NCBI GenBank assembly: GCA_007449985.2
Contig: VIIQ02000753.1
Span: 1 to 64,000 of the forward strand
Direction: 5' to 3'
DNA length: 64,000 nt
From: Desmodesmus armatus
Taxonomy: Eukaryota; Chlorophyta; Chlorophyceae; Sphaeropleales; Scenedesmaceae
The translations under genes and the position numbers were made by a program. The first letter of the stretch is position 1. Each line of letters begins with the position of its first letter. The notes under the pieces are model-generated. The model was not told the origin of the DNA and ran no database searches. It saw only the letters and a list, made by a program, of their open reading frames with translations. Below are positions 21,434 through 32,609 of this stretch, piece by piece.

Positions 21434-22331
21434 GCCCCAACCTGTGCCAAGCCTACCCGCAAACACTGCGCCCTGCCCTCCCTGTCATGCGAAACACTTC
21501 AGATTCACAGATTACTTCAAGTGCTAAGCGCCCGCGATCCAGCGCTGGAAAACAAAGTGCATGTTGCCGTGACTTCCAACAAACTTGTGATCGAACACCT
21601 ACTTAAGCGCGGGCACGCCCTAGCTTCAGTCTCTCTCACCTCCAAGACCAAGCGACCCTTACCCCGACTACCTTTACCTACAAAACGAGAACACAAGATG
21701 CCTCCCAAGGCCAAGCCCCCGGCATCCGATACCCCGGCAGGCAAGTGTGCGCTGACTGGCCACATGGTGGTAGTCAGGGGGCAACGCGTTAGCACGGTGT
21801 GCTTAAAGTACAGCCGACACCCACACGTGCACCCATCTGGGGGTCGTGTGCTGGCTGTGACCACCATGCAGCGTACACTGCTTGTCGATCACCGACACAG
21901 TCAAACCGCAGACACAGCTCAGACACGTTGCACCGCATCCAGACTAAGCATATGCGCTGTGTGAACCACAGAATCCTGGCCACGGGCCTGTTGCAAGCAA
22001 TGCTGCTTAACACTTGCAACAACCTGTGCTGCCCTGCAGTTGCACCTGTCTGCCCTGTGCAACTGCATGGCTCCCTTGCATACCTGCCTGTTGCACTATG
22101 TCTGCATTTCACAGCCCAGCATCAGACCCTGTACTGGGCATGTGAACCCTCAGCCCCAAGCGTTGCTACCAGCACAAGTGCTGTGCTGTAGCACACCACT
22201 GTTCTATGCTCTACAGCTGTGCAGGCTTTGCATACTGTGCCTGCTGCAGCGCTCTCAGTAACCCAGCAGCGGTGGACAGCAGTGCGCTGTGCTACCTAGG
22301 ATCATCATCCGAGATCATCAAAATCATCATC
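21434..22331. repeat. 0.9-kb direct repeat, left copy
   Basis: Nearly identical to 24808-25708. I saw only scattered substitutions and one 3-nt indel (right copy has an extra GTC after CACAGA). The copies start at GCCCCAACCTGTGCC and end at AAATCATCATC, and bracket the multi-exon gene between them. The longest open frame inside (+) shows no recognisable domain. Confidence 0.95.
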
Positions 22332-22566
22332 TTGCATGCAGATATAGGCGCGGACAGTGTGGCCTATTGATGTAGGGCTCTTGCAGGCGCGTGCGGACTG
22401 AGCAGCATCAGCCAGTGCTCCTGCTTGAACCTGAAGCATGTCTCTCTTACTCCCTTACTTAGCACTGTCCCCAACTTTCCACCACAGCTTTTGCTGCATG
22501 GTGAACATACCCTCAGTTCCTGTACTCAACTTCTCTGCCATGTACTGCTGTGGTTGTGTTCTTCAG

Positions 22567-24171
22567 GACTGCAAGAAACACCCGGCCCCGACCCAGCCCT
22601 GCTGGCCTCCCTCAAGTCCCAGTTGGTCTACGGTATGGCAGTCCCTGACTCAACTGTCATCAGTGACATCCTGACCCTGGCTGTACAGAAGAACATCTTT
22701 GACCTGGACACCCTGTCGGTTGAGTGCCCAGAGATTGTGGAGAAGCTCTGCGGCAGGGAGCTGGGTGAGCACTCGACCCAGGTCCCATGCCATTCTAAAC
22801 CCCCTCAGCACTCCTGGTCCCCATCTGTAGCCACTTCTGTTGCCTTGTGATGCATGCTGAGACACCAGAAACCCCAGAAACCTTGGCTACTGATCACCTG
22901 GTTATCATAAAGTTACCGTTACTGTTACTGTTACTGTTATCTATTTGACATGTCCTTGCCTTGACCAGCCACCCCGCTCCTTGCACGACACAACGGTACT
23001 TGCCTACCCCAGACCAGCAGCACCCAGGACTGATCTGTGCCCCCTCCTGACTTGCCTTTTGGCTGCCTTGCTTTGTTATATGACCACAGATGCTGAGGAG
23101 GGCTCCTTCAAGGACGCCACTGACTCCACCTGGGGCTACCAGTCCAAGGAGCAACTCAAGTCTGCGGCCATCACCTTTACTCAGTACGCCACCCTGGCCA
23201 AGATCACCATGGTCCACATCCTGGTCAACATTGTGTGCAACTACGTAAGGAATTCCCTCACCAGCGGCAGCCTTCCAACTGCCAAGAAGCCCATGCTGCT
23301 GCGCCTCAGCAACCTGGCCTCCACCTTCCCTGGGGTGAAATACTTCATGCCCCCACCGCCCGACGGCAAGGACGAGTACCCGCCTGACTACTCCTTTGTT
23401 GCCTGGATGGCATCACCCCAGAGCAAGAACGACCCCTCCGTCTACGCCGGCTCGTTTATGCCCATGTGCAAGCCACACGACGACTGGAAGGTAAAGCACA
23501 GCCCTGAACCCAAGGACTGCACTGATGCATGCTGGCTTGACTCATGCCATAGTGCTATGCCTTATGACTACAAGCCCCAACTGGTGAAGTGTTCATAAAT
23601 GATGCAACCGACACCCCGGCCACTGAGCGTATCACCTTGGATACACCGTACCCTGCCTTGACATGCTCCCTGGGTATATGTACCCACCCGGGTTTGAACC
23701 CGGTACATTTCCTATGAACCATGCAAAACCATGCCAAACTCCCTGAGACACAATGGTCATGCTGACACACATGTTCTACCGTACTGCTGCCCACCGTACC
23801 TCTATGATCCCCCCTGCAACGTTGCAGGCATTGATGGTACCCTGCAAGTTGAGCTCATCCGCAAGGAGAAGAAGCTCCCCATCCCCGTGTGCCAGTATGT
23901 TCATTTGGAAAGCAATCGACCGGTTGCACAGTGCTACAACGTCATCGTAGGCCTGGTTGTGTCGGCTGTCTGGCACAACTCAGCACCAGGGCCGCTGCTG
24001 TCTGACCTGTTGTTCATTTGCAAGAGGTTCATTGCCAATGGGCATGAGAAGCAGCGTGTCATTCGCAAGGTGACTGACTCCCTGCAACGGGATTTCAGTT
24101 TCCTGAAGCTGAGTTATGACCCAGCCAAGTACTGGTCTGCAAATGTGTGGCGTGTGCACCGTACCCTGTGA
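22567..24171 (+). CDS. Unidentified multi-exon gene between direct repeats
   Basis: Three coding blocks with good splice signals: 22567-22764 (acceptor TTCTTCAG, donor GTGAGC), 23090-23490 (acceptor ACCACAG, donor GTAAAG) and 23828-24171 (acceptor GTTGCAG, stop TGA). Blocks 1 and 2 join in phase. Block 3 enters two bases out of phase with block 2, so a micro-exon is missing or the gene is damaged. Codon use is C/G-ending and more gene-like than the surroundings. I recognise no domain in blocks 1-2 (block 2 includes MVHILVNIVCNYVRN and FPGVKYFMPPPP). Block 3 (ELIRKE..SNRP..GLV, then LLFICKRFIANGHEKQRVIR) loosely recalls the segment after the catalytic core in Penelope-like reverse transcriptases; this is a weak impression. 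Flanking repeats suggest a mobile unit. No start codon exon was identified. Confidence 0.5.
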
Positions 24172-24807
24172 AGCACACATCGATTGGGTGTGGTTGGCTC
24201 TGGCCGAAAGGCCAAGCCACCACACCCCTGGTGTTGTGGCTTGTGCCTGAGGTTATCCAACTGGGACCGGGTGGTTGGCGGGGACCACCCATCATCATCA
24301 TCCGATGTACACTATGCACCAAGTCTTGGACTGCTGCTCGCTGCCCATGCACATGCAAGGCCAGAGTCTCAGAGGCTGACCATGTGCACCCCAGGTTGGA
24401 GCTGTGTTGTTCTGTGTTTTGCATAGGACTTGTAACCGTGTATGATGATACTCTCTTACAGTTCCTGTGCTGCTTACGCTGGCTTTGAGACACCCTGCCC
24501 CTTGCTTTCATGCCTTACCCTGCATACCCATGAATGATATACTTGCACCCCGTGCTGCAGCATTGCGTGCTGCAACTGTGGCCCTAAATGTGTTTCTTGA
24601 AAACCAGAACAACAGTTTTCTTTGCAAGTAATCAAAGTAAACCCAGCGTCTGAGGATCACTGCTTTACGATCAAACCTGCAAACGGCAGACATACAAATG
24701 TGTGCAAGCATAGAGTTGCTCAAAAGCTCTCTAAACACTTACACGTACACTTGAAACATTTGATTGGAACCTTGCGTGCATCAGCCCTTGTCCCAGCACC
24801 AACATTT

Positions 24808-25708
24808 GCCCCAACCTGTGCCAAGCCTACCCGCAAACACTGCGCCCTGCCCTCCCTGTCATGCGAAACACTTCAGATTCACAGAGTCATTACTTCAAGT
24901 GTTAAGCGCCCGCGATCCAGCGCTGGAAAACAAAGTGCATGTTGCCGTGACTTCCAACAAACTTGTGATCGAACACCTACTTAAGCGCGGGCACGCCCTA
25001 GCTTCAGTCTCTCTCACCTCCAAGACCAAGCGACCCTTACCCCGACTACCTTTACCTACAAAACGAGAACACAAGATGCCTCCCAAGGCCAAGCCCCCGG
25101 CATCCGATACCCCGGCAGGCAAGTGTGCGCTGACTGGCCACATGGTGGTAGTCAGGGGGCAACGCGTTAGCACGGTGTGCTTAAAGTACAGCCGACACCC
25201 ACACGTGCACCCATCTGGGGGTCGTGTGCTGGCTGTGACCACCATGCAGCGTACACTGCTTGTCGATCACCGACACAGTCAAACCGCAGACACAGCTCAG
25301 ACACGTTGCACCGCATCCAGACTAAGCATATGCGCTGTGTGAACCACAGAATCCTGGCCACGGGCCTGTTGCAAGCAATGCTGCTTAACACTTGCAACAA
25401 CCTGTGCTGCCCTGCAGTTGCACCTGTCTGCCCTGTGCAACTGCATGGCTCCCTTGCATACCTGCCTGTTGCACTATGTCTGCATTTCACAGCCCAGCAT
25501 CAGACCCTGTACTGGGCATATGAACCCTCAGCCCCAAGCGTTGCTACCAGCACAAGTGCTGTGCTGTAGCACACCACTGTTCTATGCTCTACAGCTGTGC
25601 AGGCTTTGCATACTGTGCCTGCTGCAGCGCTCTCAGTAACCCAGCAGCGGTGGACAGCAGTGCGCTGTGCTACCTAGGATCATCATCCGAGATCATCAAA
25701 ATCATCAT
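24808..25708. repeat. 0.9-kb direct repeat, right copy
   Basis: Second copy of 21434-22331, same orientation. Its right end abuts the (ATG)n-like 3' tail of the LINE fragment at 25709-26756, so that LINE inserted at or beside the repeat boundary. Confidence 0.95.
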
Positions 25709-26756
25709 CATCATTAGACGTGTTTCCGGCCAGGTTCATCACGCACGCAGCATTGCTGCTACAGCAAATCGACCTTTGTGCAAGACAAGCATTACACCAC
25801 CAGGCGACCAGTGGCCTAGGACACTAGAGAGCCTGGGCCAGTTACGGCCCTCAAAGCCAACAGCACAAGAAGTAGCTAACATAAGTAGATGTTATACATA
25901 TACTATACAAGCAACTCAGTCAGACAAGACGCCTGGTCGACTTGCAGACTATGCTGCCTGGAACGGCAGGGTCTCAGCGCGCTGCCGCATCCTGCTGCTG
26001 TGGCGTGTGACATTGAGTAGTCCCCGGAAAGGCATCCCAGAAGCGCGTAGGTGTGTCAGTCTGTAGAGCATGCTCCGCTAGGAACCACGCCACGCACATG
26101 CATCCTTAAGGTCGTGCATGTTCGTTGGCCGCTCCAAGGCCTGCAGATCCTTCATGACACATTTCCCCAGCTCATAGGCGGTGCCCCCCGCGTTGCTGCA
26201 CCAGCGTCGTGCATAAGAGAGCAGATGACCTGGTGAGGGTGACGCTCCTCCCCCATACGCAGGACGTGCCCCAGCCGCCGCAGCCTGTGGGCTGTGAGGT
26301 GGCTGGCTAGGCTGACTGTGTCACACTGAGACCATAGGTGTTGCCGGCTGTGCCGATCAGCGCGACGCACATTCAGAATATGCCGGAGGCAATCAAAGCG
26401 CACCACTTCCAACCGGTCAGCCTGCTTCTGAGTAAGAGCCCAGGTCTCACCTGCCAAAGTAGCACAGGCAGCACATACGTACGGAAGCACTGCATCTTGA
26501 GCGTCATGCCCATGCTGCGGGCGCCCCACACACGCTGCATCTCTGCGAAACGGCCCCTGGTCTTGCTGATGCGAGCAGTGACCTCAGCCTCCCAGCTTGC
26601 AGAGGCGTCAACCACACCACCCAGATACTTGAAAGAGGGCACGTAGTGTGCCTCAGCACCTGACAACGGCACACTCTCTAGTGGTTGACCATCATGACAA
26701 ATAGCCATGAGCTGTGTCTTGGCCGCATTGACACACATGCCCATCATTTTGCACAT
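25709..26756 (-). pseudogene. 5'-truncated LINE (non-LTR retrotransposon) ORF2 fragment
   Basis: On the - strand the end of the reverse transcriptase and the downstream region are readable: GMCVNAAKTQLM, FKYLGGVVD, RISKTRGRFAEMQ, then in a shifted frame ETWALTQKQADRL, LRHILNVRRADRHS and LRRLGHVLRMGEERHP. These are the usual post-YADD motifs of non-LTR elements. The upstream RT core, including YADD, is missing (5' truncation at about 26756). A small deletion at the LPVLL position shifts the frame relative to the 44.8-kb copy. The 3' end is a short TAATGATGATGAT tail rather than poly(A). No function remains. Confidence 0.85.
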
Positions 26757-27546
26757 GTTTGTAATAGTGAAAAAGGGTTGATCAGACGCTCGATCCAGGT
26801 GCCACCCTTGGCCAGACTTTCATTTCTGGGTTGTAAGCCAATTGGACAGTAGCATGCACAGAGTAGTGAAATGGAAGCGGTTCCGGGGCAAGTAAAAGTC
26901 GATTAGGACATTTTCTGTGTTATATTTTCATAATCTAATGTCAGGTTAAGGTTCGGATTTGTTTCCAGAAAGTGGAATATTCCCCTAGTGGCCCGAGCAG
27001 ACCAATCTTTGCTAGTGCCACTAGTCCCTATATGCCTAAATTGAGGGTTTTGTTATTAGATGTTGTAGTTGTAGTAGTCTGACTTCAACTCAAGTCATTC
27101 GCGCTGTGCTCTTGTGAAATCTCACCCCAACACTCACATCCCACCCCAACTTCACCCACAACAGGGGCGGGGGGGAGGTGTCTTATGAAGTTATCGATGT
27201 GATAACATGAGGCAGCACAGTAACCGCGCACCAAATTACCTTGCCAAAGAATAAGTGAAGGTCAATGAGAGGCACCATTTTGTCAGTCAATGGCGACTGC
27301 CTGCCCTGATGACACAGCTGCTGTCAGATGTACCCTCAACACACAGCAAGGACCCAGTTCAGCACAACTGACGACATGTAGAGCACTATTTGCTTACAAG
27401 ATGTTGTGGGGCTGTAACAGACTCAAAACAAAACCACCCAGGAGAAGTCAGCATGAATCATGGTGACATTAGGTCATGCGCCAGTGATACAAGAATGCGA
27501 TGCTGCACCAGCAAACATCCTTTGGGCATCATATTTGTATGTTGCA
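26757..27546. other. No gene; repeat related to 15790-15990
   Basis: The block around CTGTCAGATGT..CCCTCAACACACAG (27325-27460) matches 15815-15990. The rest shows nothing recognisable. Confidence 0.45.
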
Positions 27547-28395
27547 CTAGCGTGACACCCGTGGCATGATGCCACGGCCCCAAGGTTACATGGTGTGTCT
27601 GTAACCAAGCCCGCCTGTCCTACCCTGTTGTCGGTAACCGCCTGTTCAACGGTTATATGACCCACCGTCCCTGCACGCCCCTTGTCACCGTCCACCCACA
27701 TCCCTGCTGTTACCTGTCATCCTCACCCCCATGCACCGTCCTTGCCTATAACCCACACAACCAGACCCCTACCCCCTACCAACCCAGACTCCCCCTCCTC
27801 ACTCCTTCACTTCTGTTCGCCTCAAGCTTTCCTGACAGAGCAGCAGCACTGTGCCCCCCCCCCCCCCCCCCCCGTGCTGAACATCACATGAGTAAGCTTG
27901 TACAGCATCCTGCGTGCTTAACGTGTTCCCTGGAGCCGCCCTGCGCGTGGCCTCTTCGAATGCAGCAACAGTTGGATGCTGTTGCCTCGCTGTTCACGGC
28001 ATATGCCGTCAGTTGTGACCCCATCATTCATCGTACACCAAGATGCATACATCCTTGAGCTCTGCTTGCCGTTTGCTGACCCTCACACATGCACCGTTAT
28101 CACTTTTGTCCACATCCACAGGCGCCCTCTGATGCCGCCTACGCTCGCTGAGGTTATAGATTGTCCCAAAACAAATCGTTTCAGGGGGGGCTGACAGGGG
28201 GTTTTATTGCGCCGTTTGCGAAATAAAGCCTCTGGAAGGGTCTATTGCTGCCTGTTCTCCCACCAGGAGCACCCAACTGCCCCCAGGCCTCTGCAAACAC
28301 CTTTCCTAATTTACCCATGCACAACTGCAGGGTGCCTGTGGCCTGCACCTGCCTGGCACGTCCCCACCAGGGGGTCGCCTTATTCTTTTAGGATC
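27547..28395 (-). mobile_element. Non-autonomous Helitron-like element, copy 2
   Basis: Reverse-complement relative of 13475-14364. On the - strand it ends with the same 19-nt hairpin (27559-27577) and CTAG (27547-27550) followed by T. It shares blocks such as TGACCCTCACACATGCACCG and GGCGCCCTCTGATGCCGCC. A poly-C tract at about 27857-27874 is private to this copy. Confidence 0.6.
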
Positions 28396-29036
28396 GTGAA
28401 AGCATTTGAGGACCTTTCAAATATGACACATACCTGCATATGCTCAATATTTGTATGTTCCATCAACGGCCAGGAGGCCTTTTAGAGCCGACGTGAAACT
28501 CTCAGCCTATCAATGTACTGTCTTAAAAGTATTTGAAAATTCAATAAGTTTTACTGATGAGGTCCAGGCTGTGTGTCATCAACCTCTTACTGGGGACGTG
28601 TAGAGTCGTGTCGTGTATGTGCAAACACAAAGTCGCCACATGGTGCTGGGAGGCGAGCAACACACCCAATTGAGTGCTGCACTCGTTATTTGTTTCGGTT
28701 TGACCAGTGGTGCGGACTCCCACCGGCTGGCCACACACACAGGCCCATCAGGCAATCCCAACACCCGGGGGCCCGAGGCAAAGCCTCACCAATGAGATAC
28801 ACCCAACAGCCCTATCCCAGGAGGTGCTCAGTGACTCTTCTTGCTACCAGCTCTGCACGCCCTGTAAGGGAAGCGTCAATGGACTTGAGTCGGCAGTTTG
28901 CTCTGCAACCTTCTACCGAGGGGTTGCCCAATAGGGCAAATTCATCACCTCAACTAATTGCATAGGAATGGGCTGCAGAGTCGCTTGTGTAACTCGCTAC
29001 TGCTGTGAAAACACTTGATGTGCTGCCTTTGTGCAG
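28396..29036. other. No recognisable exon upstream of the DUF268 gene
   Basis: A 5' exon of the DUF268 gene is required by its acceptor at 29036, but the family's preceding motif (a GSQ.PW-type stretch) was not found here. It may have been displaced by repeat insertion or lie further upstream. Confidence 0.4.
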
Positions 29037-29276
29037 GTGCGCAGCACATTGTGACCGTGGAATTCCGGACAACAATATCCCACCTCCCAAATCATCAGGT
29101 GGTCAAGCCTATAGACTGGGTGAGAGGTATGCGCAATGGTAGCATCGCATCTACCGTGGACTTCGCTTTTGTGTTTTCCAGCTGGGAGCATGATGGCCTC
29201 GGACGTTATGGTGACCCAGTGGACCCCTGGGGTGATGTCAAGGCCATGCAAAGGGCATCTTGTTATGTGAAGCCAG
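29037..29276 (+). CDS. DUF268 protein, exon n-1
   Basis: The exon opens after CCTTTGTGCAG (AG at 29036) and ends at a GTGAGT donor (29277). It encodes QHIVTVEF, then SSWEHDGLGRYGDPVDPWGD and a KPG end, the core signature of DUF268 proteins (EHDGLGRYGDP..P.GD). DUF268 proteins are often predicted to have a methyltransferase-like fold and occur near glycan-modification genes; no reaction is established. The N-terminal portion expected before QHIVTVE is not visible, so the gene is partial in this annotation. Confidence 0.8.
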
Positions 29277-29405
29277 GTGAGTCAATGAGTTATACCAAAA
29301 TGGCCAGCCCTTATCTCTCAATTATTCAAATGCATTGCAGCCACAATGTTTGCAAGGCAACAAGTGCTGCCATTGGCCTAACAGCTTCACGTGCTGCTGC
29401 TGTAG
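29277..29405 (+). other. Intron of the DUF268 gene (129 nt)
   Basis: GTGAGT donor and TGCTGCTGCTGTAG acceptor. Splicing restores K-P-G-G-L-L-F-F across the junction (phase 1), matching the family. Confidence 0.85.
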
Positions 29406-29680
29406 GTGGACTTCTCTTCTTTGGAGGCCCTGCGGGCGGAATGGACCAGCTGCAGTATAATGCACACCGTATTTATGGGCCAGTGCGTTTACCTATCTTG
29501 ACTGCTAATTGGGAAGTGCTTGGAGTTTACGACAACACTTACAGAGTTGGGGTGTGTGGCAAGGCCACCTGTGAAAGCCTTTTTGACAGGTGGAAAGCTC
29601 AAAGTCCATCAGGGAACTACGGCTTCCAGCCTGTGGCTGTGCTGCGCAACCTGCGTACAACTCCATGTCTGCTTGCGTAA
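29406..29680 (+). CDS. DUF268 protein, last exon
   Basis: It encodes GGLLFFGGPAGG, then YNAHRIYGPVRLPIL and WEVLGVYDN, the conserved second half of DUF268 (NAHRIYG.IRLP.L..GW). The C-terminal tail is short and ends in LLA at a TAA. The exon is intact and in phase with the preceding one, so selection probably maintained this protein until recently. It lies on the same arm as the FkbM methyltransferase but on the opposite strand. Confidence 0.85.
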
Positions 29681-31986
29681 TCACCCATGTGAGGGATCAG
29701 GCAAGAAGGCTTGTCGCTGAAAGGTACACGAAGCTTTCTGCCAGGGTTGTGCAGTCCTGCGCGGGGGGGGGGGGGGGGGGGCAGGTCTGCAGGTGCAGGA
29801 TGATTTGCTTTGTTACCACCACGTGCCAGGTGATGCCAGTGGGTTGTTGCCCTCACACCTGAAAATGTGGAAAGCTGGTGCAGCGTACTGATGTGACAGA
29901 CATTGTTAGCTTGCATTTATAGCACTGGTGCAGCAGTCTGATTTAATTGTTGATGCAAGCGGGGCAGGGCAAGGAAGGGTGTTACGTTGACGATTTGAGC
30001 TCAGGGCATGTTGTTGACTGATGGTGTGAGCAGCACGCTATGCAAGAACGTCAGTATAGTGCTCATCAAATGCACCAAACATACTGCTCTTGAAAATGCA
30101 CCAAAAATGTGCTTGTTCAAAAATGAAGAGTATGAACGGCCTGAGTGGAGTCCAGGAAGCTGCACGTGGTGTACCCCTGAACCCATTATTGACCACTCAG
30201 GGCAGCTAAGCAGCCCTGCAGACTCGATGGCCCATAAGTGGCACTGGTCAGTGGCCACAGTTGTGACTGTCGACATGATCACCTTTGCGGTTCGTTCCAC
30301 CTCTGACGGAGGCCACAGCAGGCACAACGCCCCCCCCCCCCATCCGTGTTGCTTTCAACAGATCACCAGCAAAGCAAAGCACCCTAGTAACCACCTCGTT
30401 ATGCGCGGTCAGCCGCTGAACAGGCTGAGGAGACGTTTCTTCTGGATTTGCTTTTCTTTTGCAACTCCTTACGACGGCTTTGCAGTCCATTCAAATGCAA
30501 ACAAGATTGTCTGTCGCCAAGTTGGCCGGTATACTGGTCCCACAAAACTTGACTAGCCGGTGTTGCCTGTGTCAAGGCGTTGTAAAATAGATTGTGTATG
30601 CAGGTGTGGTATTTGGTGTATTTATGGTGTGTGGCCGTGAAAACTGCCTTGGTGTGGGGTTTTGACATGTCTTTTTAAGCATCATGCTCGTGTCGGTTGA
30701 AACTTGTGAGGTTGCTGCTTGCTGGGGAGTAAACAGTCCACAGCTGATGGAAGGCGCTGGGGTTTGGGGCCCCTTGGGGAGCAGGCAGTACTTTGGATGA
30801 CCTAGCCAGGCAACACATTGTCCTTCTGAATGGCAGTCTGCTTGTTTGAGTGATAAACAATATTTCAGTCCCCCCCCCCCTATATTGTGCCTGACTTGCA
30901 GCACCACCAAGTCTTCACAGCGACAACAAGTTGACTGTCAGAGGTTCTAAAGCATCATGTGCATGATGCAAAGGCAAAACAGTTGGCTGCTACCATGCAT
31001 ACTGCTGGTGTTGCCATTTCAGGCACCACCATCTGTGCCCCCTGCCCCACACGTCTGTCATTAGCTCAACCAGACACTTGCAAATCAGCCCATTGTATGT
31101 CATGCTACTAAGGCCACTCAAAGAATGTATGGTACCCACAGGCTCATGATATGTTAACGACTATGAAAGCCCCCCCCCCCCATGTTGCCTGGCATTCAGC
31201 TCCACCAAAGCCCTGCACAACAGAGGTGAATGGATGCATGGCACACACAGCTACATTCCAAATTGCAGTCTGTGTGGTGGCCCTCAAAACAGACTTTTCA
31301 GCCCCCCGTGCCTAGCTAGTGGTTGAGGCAGGGCAGTGGCTGCTTATGTTGGTTTGGTTGGATATGAGTACCGAGGTGTGAGCATGTGTTGTAGTGACAT
31401 AAGCGGGTCCTTACAATGCTGTACGGTTCTCTGGGTCTGCATGCCGACGCATCTTCACATCACTGTTGCAAGTTTCGGTTTCAAGTAAGGACGGAGCATG
31501 GTCCTGAAATTGTAGAACCAGTAGCATTATGTATCTTGTTGCAAGAAACAATGTGGGGGCCTCAGAACGCATGTTTACGGGGGGTGCCTGGGACTGTTGG
31601 CGATGATGTTGAACAAGTGCACCCCCTCCCCCCACGGGTCCTTCCCAAGTTTCATGCGTTGCATTGCATCAAGGTCCTCCTTGACTTGCAAATCTGACCG
31701 GGAAATGTTCCGTCATGGTTGCTGCCACACTGATGTTTTTGCTAAATGAATATAAGTTATGTTTTTGCTGAATGAATATAAGTTAGTCAAACAAATGTAC
31801 GAGAGTTTGTGTTATCGGCAGGTGACCCCAACAAATTGCCACCCTACCCGCCAGATTGTGGTTTTGCGGCGCGTACGATGTAAAAGCCGACAATGAACAT
31901 CGCCCTTTCAAGGTGGTGCCCTGAACGCTCAGCACATGTCATGTTACAAGTTACAAATTATAAATTAGGGGCTTGACATATAGGTT
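29681..31986. other. No gene; poly-G/C tracts and short repeats
   Basis: A G tract at 29762-29780 and C tracts at about 30330, 30870 and 31170. A 182-codon + frame (30008-30556) lacks family signatures. TGTAA at 30581 is a possible but distant poly(A) signal for the DUF268 gene. The stretch includes TATAAGTT tandem words near 31748-31790. Confidence 0.4.
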
Positions 31987-32493
31987 CTACCAGCCCCAGA
32001 CTTTCTTCAACTGCGCCTGCACCTGCTTGGCAAACTGTACATGCTGCTCAACATCCGCTTCCAAACTGGGCGGGTACCAGAATGGTTGCATTGACCTTGC
32101 TGCGGGTGTTCCTCGTCTGACATAAATGGAATCAATCGCAAGCTGATGTAGCTTCACAAAATTGTTCTGGCCACTCACCACATCAAGCGTGCGCGGGACG
32201 GCCACTTGCCAGAAATCTTCTATAAGCATCGCATCAACTGGCGTCTCAGAAAAGTTGGTTCCTTTGAGCACAGCCATTTCATGCCCCTCAACGTCCAAAA
32301 TCCACAGGTCAATGTGACTTTGGGATCCATTGGTATATCGGGCCAGAATGTCACTGATGGGAGCACATTGCACAGCTAGCCCGCCACTGCCTGCAATTGC
32401 TCCGGTGACACCATCCATAGACATGCTCAACGTTGTCTTGTTTGCACTGATGCATTCTGGCACGAGTGTGCAAGATCTCTTCTTCCTGATTCC
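31987..32493 (-). CDS. FkbM-type methyltransferase, exon 2
   Basis: Second exon of the gene that starts at 33086. It encodes GIRKKRSC, then HIDLWILDVEGHEMAVLKG, the hallmark FkbM (Methyltransf_21) strand (iDllkiDvEGaE..vL.G), and runs to a stop at 31987. Two TGTAA poly(A) signals follow within 45 nt (TTACA on + at 31944-31948 and 31951-31955). FkbM-type enzymes are SAM-dependent O-methyltransferases, some acting on sugars; here a sugar acceptor is inferred from neighbours. Confidence 0.85.
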   Translation of the reverse strand, partial: GIRKKRSCTLVPECISANKTTLSMSMDGVTGAIAGSGGLAVQCAPISDILARYTNGSQSHIDLWILDVEGHEMAVLKGTNFSETPVDAMLIEDFWQVAVPRTLDVVSGQNNFVKLHQLAIDSIYVRRGTPAARSMQPFWYPPSLEADVEQHVQFAKQVQAQLKKVWGW

Positions 32494-32609
32494 CTGGAAT
32501 TTCAAACAGACAAAACAGACACAATCGCAGCGTTACTGCCGCCAGCCTTGAGGAGCGTAGCGAGCACAAGCCATACCTAAACATGCTTCCACAGTCAAGT
32601 TGGTCGCAC
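32494..32609 (-). other. Intron of the FkbM-type gene (116 nt)
   Basis: On the - strand: donor GTGCGA after ...CATGAG, acceptor TTTGAAATTCCAG. Both junctions are phase 0, joining QPQYHE to GIRKKRSC. Confidence 0.8.

Noticed and set aside
21434..25708. Classical LTR retrotransposon
   Set aside because: The direct repeats lack clear TG..CA ends, no primer-binding or polypurine tract is seen, and no gag-pol (protease, integrase, RT-RNaseH) is encoded.
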